This document shows positions 1-5,104 of a stretch of DNA of 5,587 bases, piece after piece. This stretch comes from Acidobacteriota bacterium (GTDB lineage: Bacteria; Acidobacteriota; Blastocatellia; Pyrinomonadales; Pyrinomonadaceae). The position numbers and the translations under genes were made by a program. The stretch spans positions 1 to 5,587 of the forward strand of contig JADYZI010000404.1 of NCBI GenBank assembly GCA_020853255.1. Direction: 5' to 3'. Under the pieces are notes generated by a model that was not told the DNA's origin, searched no databases, and saw nothing but the letters and a program-made list of their open reading frames with translations. Each line of letters begins with the position of its first letter. The stretch's first letter is position 1.

Positions 1-1
1 A

Positions 2-46
2 CATTTCGTGCGGTTTGTGCTATCGCGCACACCCAAACCTGCGTAA
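2..46 (+). CDS. Possible 3' end of a preceding gene (partial)
   Basis: A reading frame entering from the left edge encodes about 14 residues ending in RTPKPA and stops at TAA (44-46). RHS-like coding in another frame begins at about the same point. This matches the two junctions further right, where an immunity-type gene ends exactly where an RHS piece begins. By analogy this could be the tail of an earlier immunity gene. The stretch is too short to identify, and the reading could be chance. Confidence 0.2.
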   Translation, partial: HFVRFVLSRTPKPA

Positions 47-1262
47 ACTTTTATCTGTGGACGGACCGAGCAACACAACCGTTTTCGCGTACGACGCATC
101 TGGTAAGCTGGTGGCTGAATATTCGACGAACATCGCGGCGACACAGGACGCAAAAGTCGCATATCTCACCACCGACCATCTCGGAAGCCCAAGAATCAAT
201 ACGGATCAAAACGGCGCAGTGATTTCACGCCACGACTACCACCCCTTCGGCGAAGAAATATTTACCGCACAGCGAACAACCGGATTAAATTATTCTGCCG
301 ATTCTGTAAGAAAACAATTCACCGGCTACGAACGCGACTCCGAAACCTCGCTCGACTTCGCCCAAGCTCGTATGTACGCGAATCGGCTGGGTAGATTTAC
401 GTCCACAGATTCTCTATATTTCCAGATTGCAATGATAGCTGATCCTCAAAGATTCAATTTATTCGTGTATGCAAAAAATGACCCTTTGAAATTTATTGAT
501 CCGGATGGCGAGACAGTGATGGTGGCCGAAGGCAGTTCGTTAGATGAAATTTATAGGATGGTTGGAGGACAGAAGATCTTTGATCATTTTTTTGAAATAC
601 AGGACGGATTAATTGTCACAAGGTCAGGGGTCGATATTTCTAACGCTAATCAAGGTGTTCAATTTCTAAACGAATTGATTGGCCGTCCTGAGATATTTTT
701 AGTTTATCTTGGCGCTGACGCCAACGCGGTTGCTCGCTTGTTTGAAGGTACAACAAACAGTGAAGGCAACTTGAATTCTAAAGGTCAAAAGATCGCAAAG
801 GAGTTTCAAAACAACGGATCTATTGTTAGTACAAACGGCCGACGAGGGCAGGCAAATCAACCTGGCGGGGCAGCGTTTATGGTCATTGCCATAAATGCCG
901 AGACTTTACATCTAACTCAAACTGGGGTTAACAGTTTTAATTTTGGTCGAGGATTTACGGAGTTTCAGGAACAACTTTCGGGTGTCGGACAAAAAGTTCA
1001 AGCAGTTAGCCTTTTAATACATGAGCTTGCTGAAAACCTTGATTTTGCTCGTAACGGTACCCATTCACAATTCAGTCCACCTTTAGAAAGAGGAAGCAGC
1101 GAGTTTCAGCGTCAACAGTATTATGGTTACAGACATTACCGACGTGCTCATGACTACGCAATTAGGCGGGAGGCAATGATTAGAAGGGATCTTAAACTTG
1201 CAGGTGGTTTTGCCGGCGGGAGCTTAAATGGTACGCATTTGCTCGATTGGAGACGACCATAG
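15..1262 (+). CDS. RHS core terminus with variable C-terminal HExxE domain (module 1, 5' incomplete)
   Basis: This encodes the last part of an RHS/YD-repeat protein fused to a variable C-terminal domain. RHS proteins build a large shell-like core that carries a C-terminal effector. Counting from a TTG at 15, RHS hallmarks are FAYDASGKLVAEY (24-36), DHLGSPR (54-60), the FTGYERD..TSLDFAQARMY block (102-121), LGRFTS (125-130) and the core-closing DPDG (162-165). The variable domain follows. The frame is open to the window edge. The first ten or so residues (CYRAHPNLR) do not look like RHS, and no Shine-Dalgarno sequence precedes TTG 15 or GTG 57, so the true start is unknown. It may be a displaced fragment rather than an independently translated gene. 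A candidate immunity gene begins 9 bases after the stop. Confidence 0.85.
   Translation: MCYRAHPNLRKLLSVDGPSNTTVFAYDASGKLVAEYSTNIAATQDAKVAYLTTDHLGSPRINTDQNGAVISRHDYHPFGEEIFTAQRTTGLNYSADSVRKQFTGYERDSETSLDFAQARMYANRLGRFTSTDSLYFQIAMIADPQRFNLFVYAKNDPLKFIDPDGETVMVAEGSSLDEIYRMVGGQKIFDHFFEIQDGLIVTRSGVDISNANQGVQFLNELIGRPEIFLVYLGADANAVARLFEGTTNSEGNLNSKGQKIAKEFQNNGSIVSTNGRRGQANQPGGAAFMVIAINAETLHLTQTGVNSFNFGRGFTEFQEQLSGVGQKVQAVSLLIHELAENLDFARNGTHSQFSPPLERGSSEFQRQQYYGYRHYRRAHDYAIRREAMIRRDLKLAGGFAGGSLNGTHLLDWRRP
84..509 (+). repeat. RHS core-end repeat, copy 1
   Basis: Bases 84-509 pair with 2376-2801 at a constant offset of 2292 with no insertions or deletions. Encoded proteins are identical at 88 of 142 positions by hand count. 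Similarity stops at the codon after DPDG. This is the conserved recombination platform to which variable toxin ends attach. Confidence 0.8.
340..367 (+). repeat. 28-base perfect direct repeat in RHS core, copy 1
   Basis: This is identical base for base to 2632-2659. It encodes the ETSLDFAQA part of the RHS core hallmark. It is the longest exact match I found between the two modules and a possible crossover site. Confidence 0.8.
510..1259 (+). other. Variable C-terminal domain 1: putative metallopeptidase-like RHS effector
   Basis: This is the part of the module 1 protein after DPDG, residues 166-415 (about 250 residues). It has no resemblance to the RHS core. Near its end, a predicted helix carries HELAEN (336-341), followed by YYG (369-371) and AHDYAIRRE (378-386). 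HExxE with a downstream AHxxAxxxE could supply metal ligands and a catalytic glutamate, as in zincins, although the classical HExxH third position is Glu here. In polymorphic toxins this position holds the toxin domain, so an effector role is likely. The exact family is not recognised and metallopeptidase activity is inferred from the motif alone. Base composition is visibly AT-richer than in the RHS core before it. Confidence 0.6.
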
Positions 1263-1266
1263 GGGT
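1261..1266 (+). promoter_or_regulatory. Ribosome binding site for candidate immunity gene 1
   Basis: AGGGGT overlaps the stop codon of the module 1 gene and ends 5 bases before ATG 1272. It supports this ATG as the start and suggests that the two genes are translated from one message. Confidence 0.65.
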
Positions 1267-1271
1267 GGTGT

Positions 1272-1883
1272 ATGACTGAAAACTTTTTTGAATTAACGCT
1301 GATCTCAAAACGACTGTTCATTCTACGAGCAAGTTTGTTTCTCGCAATTCTTTTAACACTAGGGATATTTGTAGAGGCAAAAGGTCAAGGGGAGGCTGGA
1401 ATTACTTATATACAGTCACTTACGGACGACAAGATCTTGTTTCAAGTTAGCTCCCCAAAGCCGAGTTATGGGATCGGAGAAAATATCATAGTGAATTACG
1501 TAGTTAGGAATAAAGCAGACCGGCCTGTATACATTATTGTTGAATCAAAAGTGTATTTATCAAAAATCTTCACTCGTTGGACTCTCGAGACCAGACCACC
1601 CGCGAGTGGTCATCCAAACGAATTCATTGACTACAGGCTGATCAAGATTTCAGCTGGAAAGGCCTTAAAAGGAACACTAACAGTCACAAACGATCAGATA
1701 CCAAATGATTTGGAATACAATGACGAGGTGTGGGACGTTAGAGTTGGCTTTTCATATGTATTCGATGCTATGGCATTAACTAACTGTTCTGACGCCTACA
1801 AGTTGCCATGCTTAAGCGATATTTTCCGAAAGTCCAGAAACTTGAGTATTGGGAATTTGCCAATTCGTCTCGCAAATCACTGA
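1272..1883 (+). CDS. Exported hypothetical protein, candidate immunity protein 1
   Basis: This 203-residue protein is not recognised by family. Residues 13-19 are basic (KR, R) and residues 20-34 are hydrophobic, then VEA/KG: a Sec-type signal peptide or a single membrane anchor. The mature part is rich in alternating hydrophobic residues (for example IIVNYVVRN and VWDVRVGFSYVF), suggesting an immunoglobulin-like beta sandwich. That fold is used by some proteinase inhibitors. Only two cysteines are present (LTNCSDAYKLPC), well placed for a disulfide outside the cytoplasm. The gene lies 9 bases after the RHS effector gene and has a good ribosome binding site, the usual position of an immunity gene. 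The immunity role is inferred from position. It is AT-rich (bases 1501-1560 are about one third G+C by hand count). RHS coding resumes directly after its TGA. Confidence 0.7.
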   Translation: MTENFFELTLISKRLFILRASLFLAILLTLGIFVEAKGQGEAGITYIQSLTDDKILFQVSSPKPSYGIGENIIVNYVVRNKADRPVYIIVESKVYLSKIFTRWTLETRPPASGHPNEFIDYRLIKISAGKALKGTLTVTNDQIPNDLEYNDEVWDVRVGFSYVFDAMALTNCSDAYKLPCLSDIFRKSRNLSIGNLPIRLANH

Positions 1884-1967
1884 CCGGCTTCGAGCTACGG
1901 CAATCGGACGAGTTTTAGCCAGACGATCACCGTTCCGACCGTCCGGAGCAACAACGGGTTTACTTCG
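1884..1967 (+). other. RHS core coding sequence upstream of any start codon (stub of module 2)
   Basis: Directly after the TGA of the preceding gene, and in the same frame, the sequence encodes 28 residues reading PASSYGNRTSFSQTITVPTV and onward to GFTS. These join without a break to the QDYTYDELNRL that follows. The QTITVPTV block is typical of RHS proteins of this style. The 84 bases contain no ATG, GTG or TTG in this frame before GTG 1968, so they are remnant core sequence, translated only by readthrough of the TGA or if fused to an upstream RHS frame. Confidence 0.75.
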
Positions 1968-3494
1968 GTGCAGGATTACACATACGACGAATTGAATCGG
2001 TTGAAGAGTGCGGTTGAGAATGTCACGCCTGCGGGCGGCACGGCCTCGCAATCGTGGAAACAGACGTTTACCTTTGACCGATACGGCAACCGGCGTTTTG
2101 ATGAGGCGAACATGACGATGCCTTCGTCATTTGTGAACCCGGCGATAACGAACCCGACGATCAGCGCTTCGAATAATCGTCTCACGTCGCCGGGATATTC
2201 CTACGACGCGAGCGGAAATACGACGGCAGATGCGAATGGCCAAGCCTATGTTTACGACGCCGAAAATAAGATGATCTCAGCATCTAACAGTAGCGGCACG
2301 CTCGGCGAATATTTCTACGACGGAGACGGAAAGCGTGTAAAAAAATATGTCCCGTCAACGGGTGAGGTGACGATCTTCGTTTACGACGCCGCCGGAAAAT
2401 CCATCGCTGAATATTCTACGATCGTCGAACCCGCCGCGACCGCAAAGATCAGCTATTTGACAAACGACCACCTAGGAAGCCCGAGAGTGGTCACTGATGA
2501 ACGAGGAACTGTAACCTCTCGAAGGGATTTCATGCCCTTTGGCGAAGAAATATTTTCTGCGGGACGAATAACGGCATTCGGCTACAGTGCCGACACTATC
2601 CGCCAAAAATTCACCGGCTACCAACGCGACGCCGAAACCTCGCTCGACTTCGCCCAAGCGAGGATGTATGCCAATCACCTCGGCAGATTTACTTCCGTTG
2701 ACCCTCTATACATTGAATTTCGGCGGATGCCATTTCCCCAAGGCTGGAATCTTTTTGCTTATACGCGGAATAATCCGTTGCTGTTCACGGACCCCGACGG
2801 GCTGGATGTTGCGGTCAATTGCAAGACGGATAAGAAACACGTCTCAGCGTGCCAACAGCAGACAGCGACGAATCTCAACAATCGTGATGGTGCTCAGTTT
2901 AAGGTCGCGGTCAAAGACGGTCTCTTCACAGTCGTCGGAAAGGTTGACCCGAGCAAGCTCAGCAAAAGAGAGCGAAAACTTTACGACGTAATATCCGACA
3001 AGACACCCGGAGTGCGGTCAACCCTGAACGTCGAAATGAGCTCGGACAAGATCACGTTCGGCAGATTCGACGGAAGGGGTCAAAACAGTGTGGACCTTTC
3101 GGACCTGTCAAGGCTCAATTCTGTCGATCAACGACTTCCCGGCGAAGTAATCGCCCACGAGGTAGTTGAAGGGGCAGCTTCCGGGGTCGCCGATTTCTTC
3201 GCGGATAATTTCAGCGTATACGGTCAGGCACATGCGGCTGCAAATAGCTTTTTTGGGGCAGTAGAAATCGAACTTTCCAATGCTCCTAGCCTCACGGGCG
3301 CCCGAATTGCGAGCAGAGAGGCTACATATAGCTTTCCGTTATTGACACCATCAGTGTCGGTGGTTGTTACCAAGAGATTTAAGACTCCCGTTCCCCTTGC
3401 ATCCGTAACAAATGCCACCTTCCCAGATCTTGTAGGCAATATTGAGAAAGTCACGGCGGCACCGACGCGGACTAAACCCGAGGGAAAACCATGA
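1968..3494 (+). CDS. RHS/YD-repeat protein fragment with variable C-terminal HExxE domain (module 2)
   Basis: This encodes 508 residues from GTG 1968. YD-type repeats are YTYDELNRL (4-12), FTFDRYGNR (34-42), YSYDASGNT (78-86), YVYDAENKM (94-102), YFYDGDGKRVKKY (115-127) and FVYDAAGKSIAEY (137-149). Then come DHLGSPR (168-173), the GYQRDAETSLDFAQARMY block (217-234), LGRFTSVDPL (238-247) and the closing DPDG (275-278). Full RHS proteins usually exceed a thousand residues, so this is an N-terminally truncated piece. GTG 1968 has no convincing Shine-Dalgarno sequence and the RHS frame extends upstream of it, so independent expression is doubtful. Residues 137-278 align without gaps to residues 24-165 of module 1 (88 of 142 identical by hand), after which the two diverge completely. 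The stop overlaps the next start as ATGA. Confidence 0.85.
   Translation: MQDYTYDELNRLKSAVENVTPAGGTASQSWKQTFTFDRYGNRRFDEANMTMPSSFVNPAITNPTISASNNRLTSPGYSYDASGNTTADANGQAYVYDAENKMISASNSSGTLGEYFYDGDGKRVKKYVPSTGEVTIFVYDAAGKSIAEYSTIVEPAATAKISYLTNDHLGSPRVVTDERGTVTSRRDFMPFGEEIFSAGRITAFGYSADTIRQKFTGYQRDAETSLDFAQARMYANHLGRFTSVDPLYIEFRRMPFPQGWNLFAYTRNNPLLFTDPDGLDVAVNCKTDKKHVSACQQQTATNLNNRDGAQFKVAVKDGLFTVVGKVDPSKLSKRERKLYDVISDKTPGVRSTLNVEMSSDKITFGRFDGRGQNSVDLSDLSRLNSVDQRLPGEVIAHEVVEGAASGVADFFADNFSVYGQAHAAANSFFGAVEIELSNAPSLTGARIASREATYSFPLLTPSVSVVVTKRFKTPVPLASVTNATFPDLVGNIEKVTAAPTRTKPEGKP
2376..2801 (+). repeat. RHS core-end repeat, copy 2
   Basis: This is the partner of 84-509. The two copies are diverged paralogues rather than a recent duplication, but islands of perfect identity remain, notably a 28-base block at 2632-2659 and a 15-base block GGCGAAGAAATATTT. 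Confidence 0.8.
2632..2659 (+). repeat. 28-base perfect direct repeat in RHS core, copy 2
   Basis: This is identical to 340-367. A crossover between the copies would delete variable domain 1, candidate immunity gene 1 and the start of module 2, joining the upstream core to variable domain 2 in frame. Confidence 0.8.
2802..3491 (+). other. Variable C-terminal domain 2: putative metallopeptidase-like RHS effector
   Basis: This covers residues 279-508 of the module 2 protein (230 residues after DPDG). The first half is mixed: beta-rich stretches such as LFTVVGKV and a basic helix SKRERKLYDVI. A strand KITFGRF precedes a helix carrying IAHEVVEG (395-402), followed by YGQAHAAA (418-425). The order HExxE, Tyr-Gly, AHxxA matches variable domain 1, although the gap between the two histidines differs (25 residues here, 43 there) and the rest shows little similarity. 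A zincin-like hydrolase is possible. The last 75 residues, rich in Thr, Val and Pro, may be a separate extension. Position in the RHS protein supports an effector role; the enzymatic activity is inferred. Confidence 0.55.
3480..3485 (+). promoter_or_regulatory. Ribosome binding site for candidate immunity gene 2
   Basis: GAGGGA lies inside the last codons of the module 2 RHS gene, 5 bases before ATG 3491. With the ATGA stop-start overlap it supports translational coupling of effector and partner. Confidence 0.7.
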
Positions 3495-4030
3495 ATAAGA
3501 AATTATCATCAGTTATCGCTGTAATAGTTTTGTTCTGCCTATTTTCGAGCAATGCGGCAAATGCGCAGAAAACACAGTCTAGCGTTTATTATGTGGACGG
3601 TGCGGTTGTTGCGTACAAGAAAAACAACCGATGCCCGTCTTGCAGAGGATCAATGAGTATTGGGGTTCAGGTCGAGAACTGGATTGTACGCGTTGATAAA
3701 TGGTACGACGAACGGTTCGTGGGCCATCCGTTCATACTTGTTAAATACCAAATCTACGACCGCAGTTTAAGTGATGTCGAGATAGATTCCGAATTGAGAT
3801 TTGCTCTTCGGGAGAGGAAGGAGTATGAAACGAACCGAGACTGTGTCGGAAACATTACCTATAAAGAAGGCGACGAGTACTTTCTGCGGCCTGCCGAGTT
3901 CAGCGACTATGTGTCGACCGAACCGGGACGACACGAAAGCATTCCTTCTGACCTCAAACAACTTCCGTGCTTCATAGTCGATACTCTGCCTACACCAGTT
4001 ACCAAAACAACGCCGGATGCAAAGAATTGA
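3491..4030 (+). CDS. Exported hypothetical protein, candidate immunity protein 2
   Basis: This 179-residue protein is of no recognised family. It has a clear signal peptide: KK at 3-4, a hydrophobic core at 8-18 and an ANA/Q cleavage site after residue 25. The VLFC around residue 16 is not a good lipobox, so a soluble exported protein is more likely than a lipoprotein. The mature part has four cysteines, two in a CPSC motif plus DCVG and PCFIV, allowing two disulfides. It contains beta-type stretches such as GVQVENWIVRVDKWYD and FILVKYQIYD and ends in a Thr/Pro-rich tail. It overlaps the RHS effector gene by four bases and has a strong ribosome binding site, so the two are probably co-expressed. 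It shows no obvious sequence similarity to candidate immunity protein 1. The immunity role is inferred from context. Confidence 0.7.
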   Translation: MNKKLSSVIAVIVLFCLFSSNAANAQKTQSSVYYVDGAVVAYKKNNRCPSCRGSMSIGVQVENWIVRVDKWYDERFVGHPFILVKYQIYDRSLSDVEIDSELRFALRERKEYETNRDCVGNITYKEGDEYFLRPAEFSDYVSTEPGRHESIPSDLKQLPCFIVDTLPTPVTKTTPDAKN

Positions 4031-4386
4031 CGAAAGTTTCTTCTGCGGTTTCGACAACGGAATACACGAGTTTTGACATCTTAGGGAGAGTGTTGGGGGC
4101 GAAGCAGACGACGGCGGGCGGTGATCCTTTGGGATACACGACGGGTTATACTTATAACCTGTCAGGAGCGTTGATCGAGGAGACGTATCCGAGCGGCCGC
4201 GAGGTGAAGAACGTGCTCGACAATGACGGCGAACTCTCGTTGGTGCAGAATGCGCGTTGCGGGGTGGTGAATGGCGTGACGGCGACGTGCAGCGATCCGC
4301 AAGGCTATTTCAGCTACAAAAAGAACTTCTTTTGTCGGCGGCAAGCCGCCTCCGAGTTTGGGGTGGGGCAGGGTTTCACGGCATAA
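4030..4386 (+). pseudogene. RHS core fragment, truncated at both ends (module 3 remnant)
   Basis: From the last base of the preceding TGA, a different frame encodes TKVSSAVSTTEYTSFDILG, then TTGYTYNLSGALIEETYPSG and VKNVLDNDGEL, to about GYFSYKKNFF near 4331. These are YD-repeat sequences that, in full RHS proteins as I recall them, lie N-terminal to the QTITVPTV block seen in module 2. The frame then runs into a palindromic repeat and ends at TAA 4384-4386 after about 18 non-RHS residues. No RHS core end, effector domain or proper start is present. A TTG at 4027 overlaps the upstream TGA and could in principle restart translation, but the product would be a roughly 120-residue stump. This is best read as a dead fragment. 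Confidence 0.75.
4332..4353 (+). repeat. Palindromic 22-base repeat, copy 1 (REP-like)
   Basis: This is identical to 4681-4702. The core is GGCGGC-AA-GCCGCC (4337-4350), a six-base-pair stem with an AA centre. It sits exactly where the third RHS fragment loses RHS similarity. Confidence 0.75.
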
Positions 4387-4394
4387 ATGCCGTG
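4377..4394 (+). repeat. Perfect hairpin with AA loop
   Basis: CACGGCAT-AA-ATGCCGTG forms an eight-base-pair stem. It overlaps the stop codon of the RHS remnant. No T-run follows, so it is not a standard terminator. Confidence 0.6.
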
Positions 4395-4424
4395 GCAATT
4401 CGTCGGGAATCTGCGTTGAGTCTT

Positions 4425-4483
4425 ACGCCATTACTAACGTGCGGGCCTCTGCAATGCAGACCGCCAGATGACGCAGGTGGGTC
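4425..4483 (+). repeat. Composite A-B repeat unit 1 (degenerate B)
   Basis: Part A reads ACGCCATTACTAACGTGCGG followed by GCCTCTGCAAT (4425-4455). Part B reads CCGCCAGATGACGCAGGTGG and follows. The same order recurs at 4863-4925 and 5021-5086. Confidence 0.6.
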
Positions 4484-4487
4484 TTTA

Positions 4488-4502
4488 GTCCCCGAAGGGG
4501 AC
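4488..4502 (+). repeat. Small hairpin GTCCCC-GAA-GGGGAC
   Basis: This is a six-base-pair stem with a three-base loop inside the repeat mosaic. It is not followed by a T-run. Confidence 0.5.
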
Positions 4503-4534
4503 GCAAGAATATAGCCCAGGCCAAGGCCGCAACG

Positions 4535-4574
4535 TGAGAACGGAAAATTGAGAATGGAAAACTGAGAACGAAAT
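4535..4574 (+). repeat. 14-base tandem repeat, nearly three copies
   Basis: Units begin at 4535 (TGAGAACGGAAAAT), 4549 (TGAGAATGGAAAAC) and 4563 (TGAGAACGAAAT, one base shorter and then diverging). They are probably slippage-derived. Confidence 0.65.
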
Positions 4575-4653
4575 GCCGCTTCGTCCTCAAAGCTGCCTAG
4601 CTCCGTTAAGAGCGGAATGTTTGTAGGACACGGCGCCCGATATATTTTTTGGA

Positions 4654-4668
4654 GCGTGCGTAGCACGC
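4654..4668 (+). repeat. Small hairpin GCGTGC-GTA-GCACGC
   Basis: This is a six-base-pair stem with a three-base loop, preceded by a T-rich stretch (4643-4650) and not followed by one. Read on the - strand, the stem would be followed by A-rich DNA on the template side, giving a weak resemblance to a terminator for transcripts coming from the right. Support is slight. Confidence 0.4.
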
Positions 4669-4680
4669 GACAAGAAGCCG

Positions 4681-4702
4681 TTGTCGGCGGCAAGCCGCCT
4701 CC
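4681..4702 (+). repeat. Palindromic 22-base repeat, copy 2 (REP-like)
   Basis: This is an exact copy of 4332-4353, with the stem GGCGGC-AA-GCCGCC at 4686-4699. Confidence 0.75.
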
Positions 4703-4723
4703 AGAAGGATCGTACACGCTCAG

Positions 4724-4743
4724 CGGTCGGGCAAGCCCGACCG
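4724..4743 (+). repeat. Perfect hairpin with nine-base-pair stem and AA loop
   Basis: CGGTCGGGC-AA-GCCCGACCG is the strongest hairpin in the region. It shares the central GGC-AA-GCC with the two 22-base repeats but has a different outer stem, as expected if arms co-vary to keep pairing. Confidence 0.7.
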
Positions 4744-4862
4744 CACTGCGAGAGGGCATAGCCCAGAAGATGTTCTCGGTTCTCTACCGCGCGGGTTTCT
4801 GTGCTGGGACAACGGCATGGATAGGCGGAAACCCGACCTGTTGGGAGGGTGCGTCAACGGAG

Positions 4863-4925
4863 ACGCCCTTACTGTGCGGGCTTCTGCAATGATGAGCTCC
4901 CGCTACCGCAGTTGGTACTGACAAG
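4863..4925 (+). repeat. Composite A-B repeat unit 2
   Basis: Part A is ACGCCCTTACTGTGCGGGCT (from 4863, with a few bases missing relative to unit 1). Part B is CCCGCTACCGCAGTTGGTAC followed by TGACAAG (4899-4925). Confidence 0.6.
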
Positions 4926-5086
4926 AGATGCAGGAGGTACTGACAAGACCGCCCGCTAACGCAGGTGGTACTTGCAACAGCCTATCCGTCCGCTGACGCA
5001 GGTGGTACTGACACCGCTGAACGCCCTTACTAACGTGCGGGCCGTTGCAACGCTTACCGCCCGCTGATGCAGGCGGTACTGACAAG
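4899..5086 (+). repeat. Array of about five degenerate 27-base B repeats
   Basis: The consensus is CCCGCTNACGCAGGTGGTAC followed by TGACAAG. Copies start at 4899, 4927 (5' truncated), 4952, 4989 and 5060. Spacing is irregular (28, 25, 37 and 71 bases) and copies are imperfect. In the reverse reading they encode peptides of the type PPALAGG, an artefact of the repeat rather than a protein. Confidence 0.65.
5021..5086 (+). repeat. Composite A-B repeat unit 3
   Basis: Part A is ACGCCCTTACTAACGTGCGG followed by GCCGTTGCAA (5021-5050). Part B (5060-5086) is CCCGCTGATGCAGGCGGTAC followed by TGACAAG. GCGGGC in A can pair with GCCCGC in B, and the palindrome CGTTGCAACG lies between them, so the unit could fold. 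It lies just beyond the stop codon of ssb. Confidence 0.6.
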
Positions 5087-5104
5087 GAATGCGAAGAAAG
5101 GTGC

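Larger units (their letters stand above)
4387..5104. other. Gene-free mosaic of short repeats between the RHS array and ssb
   Basis: About 720 bases hold no reading frame with recognisable protein features on either strand. The stretch is built from hairpins, a 14-base tandem repeat, a 22-base repeat copy and a family of 27-base repeats. One segment (about 4599-4628, AGCTCCGTTAAGAGCGG then AATGTTTGTAGGA) and a CATAGCCCAG/TATAGCCCAG pair (about 4510 and 4757) look like dispersed elements that I recall from related genomes. That recollection is unverified. There is no tRNA, rRNA or clear promoter that I can support. Confidence 0.7.

Noticed and set aside
2587..2991. A 134-residue + strand frame inside module 2
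   Set aside because: It lies wholly inside the RHS frame, is rich in Arg and Ser as expected of a shifted frame, and has no features of its own.
3491..4030. Lipoprotein or CxxC zinc-finger protein
   Set aside because: The cysteine at residue 16 lies in VLFC, not a proper lipobox, and an ANA/Q cleavage site follows. There is a single CPSC motif, and the other cysteines are single, so disulfides fit better than a zinc finger.
3767..4057. A - strand frame opposite candidate immunity gene 2
   Set aside because: It is a shadow of the + strand gene, which has a signal peptide, ribosome binding site and coupling to the gene before it.
4641..4668. Rho-independent terminator
   Set aside because: The T-run precedes rather than follows the hairpin on the + strand and the stem is only six pairs. 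Support on the - strand is also weak.
4376..4892. Reading frames on both strands in the repeat zone (including 4376-4759 - and 4617-4892 +)
   Set aside because: They are composed of hairpins and dispersed repeats, with no protein-like pattern, domain or ribosome binding site.
4899..5086. CRISPR array
   Set aside because: The repeats are imperfect and the distances between starts are 28, 25, 37 and 71 bases, too short and irregular for repeat plus spacer. No cas gene is nearby.
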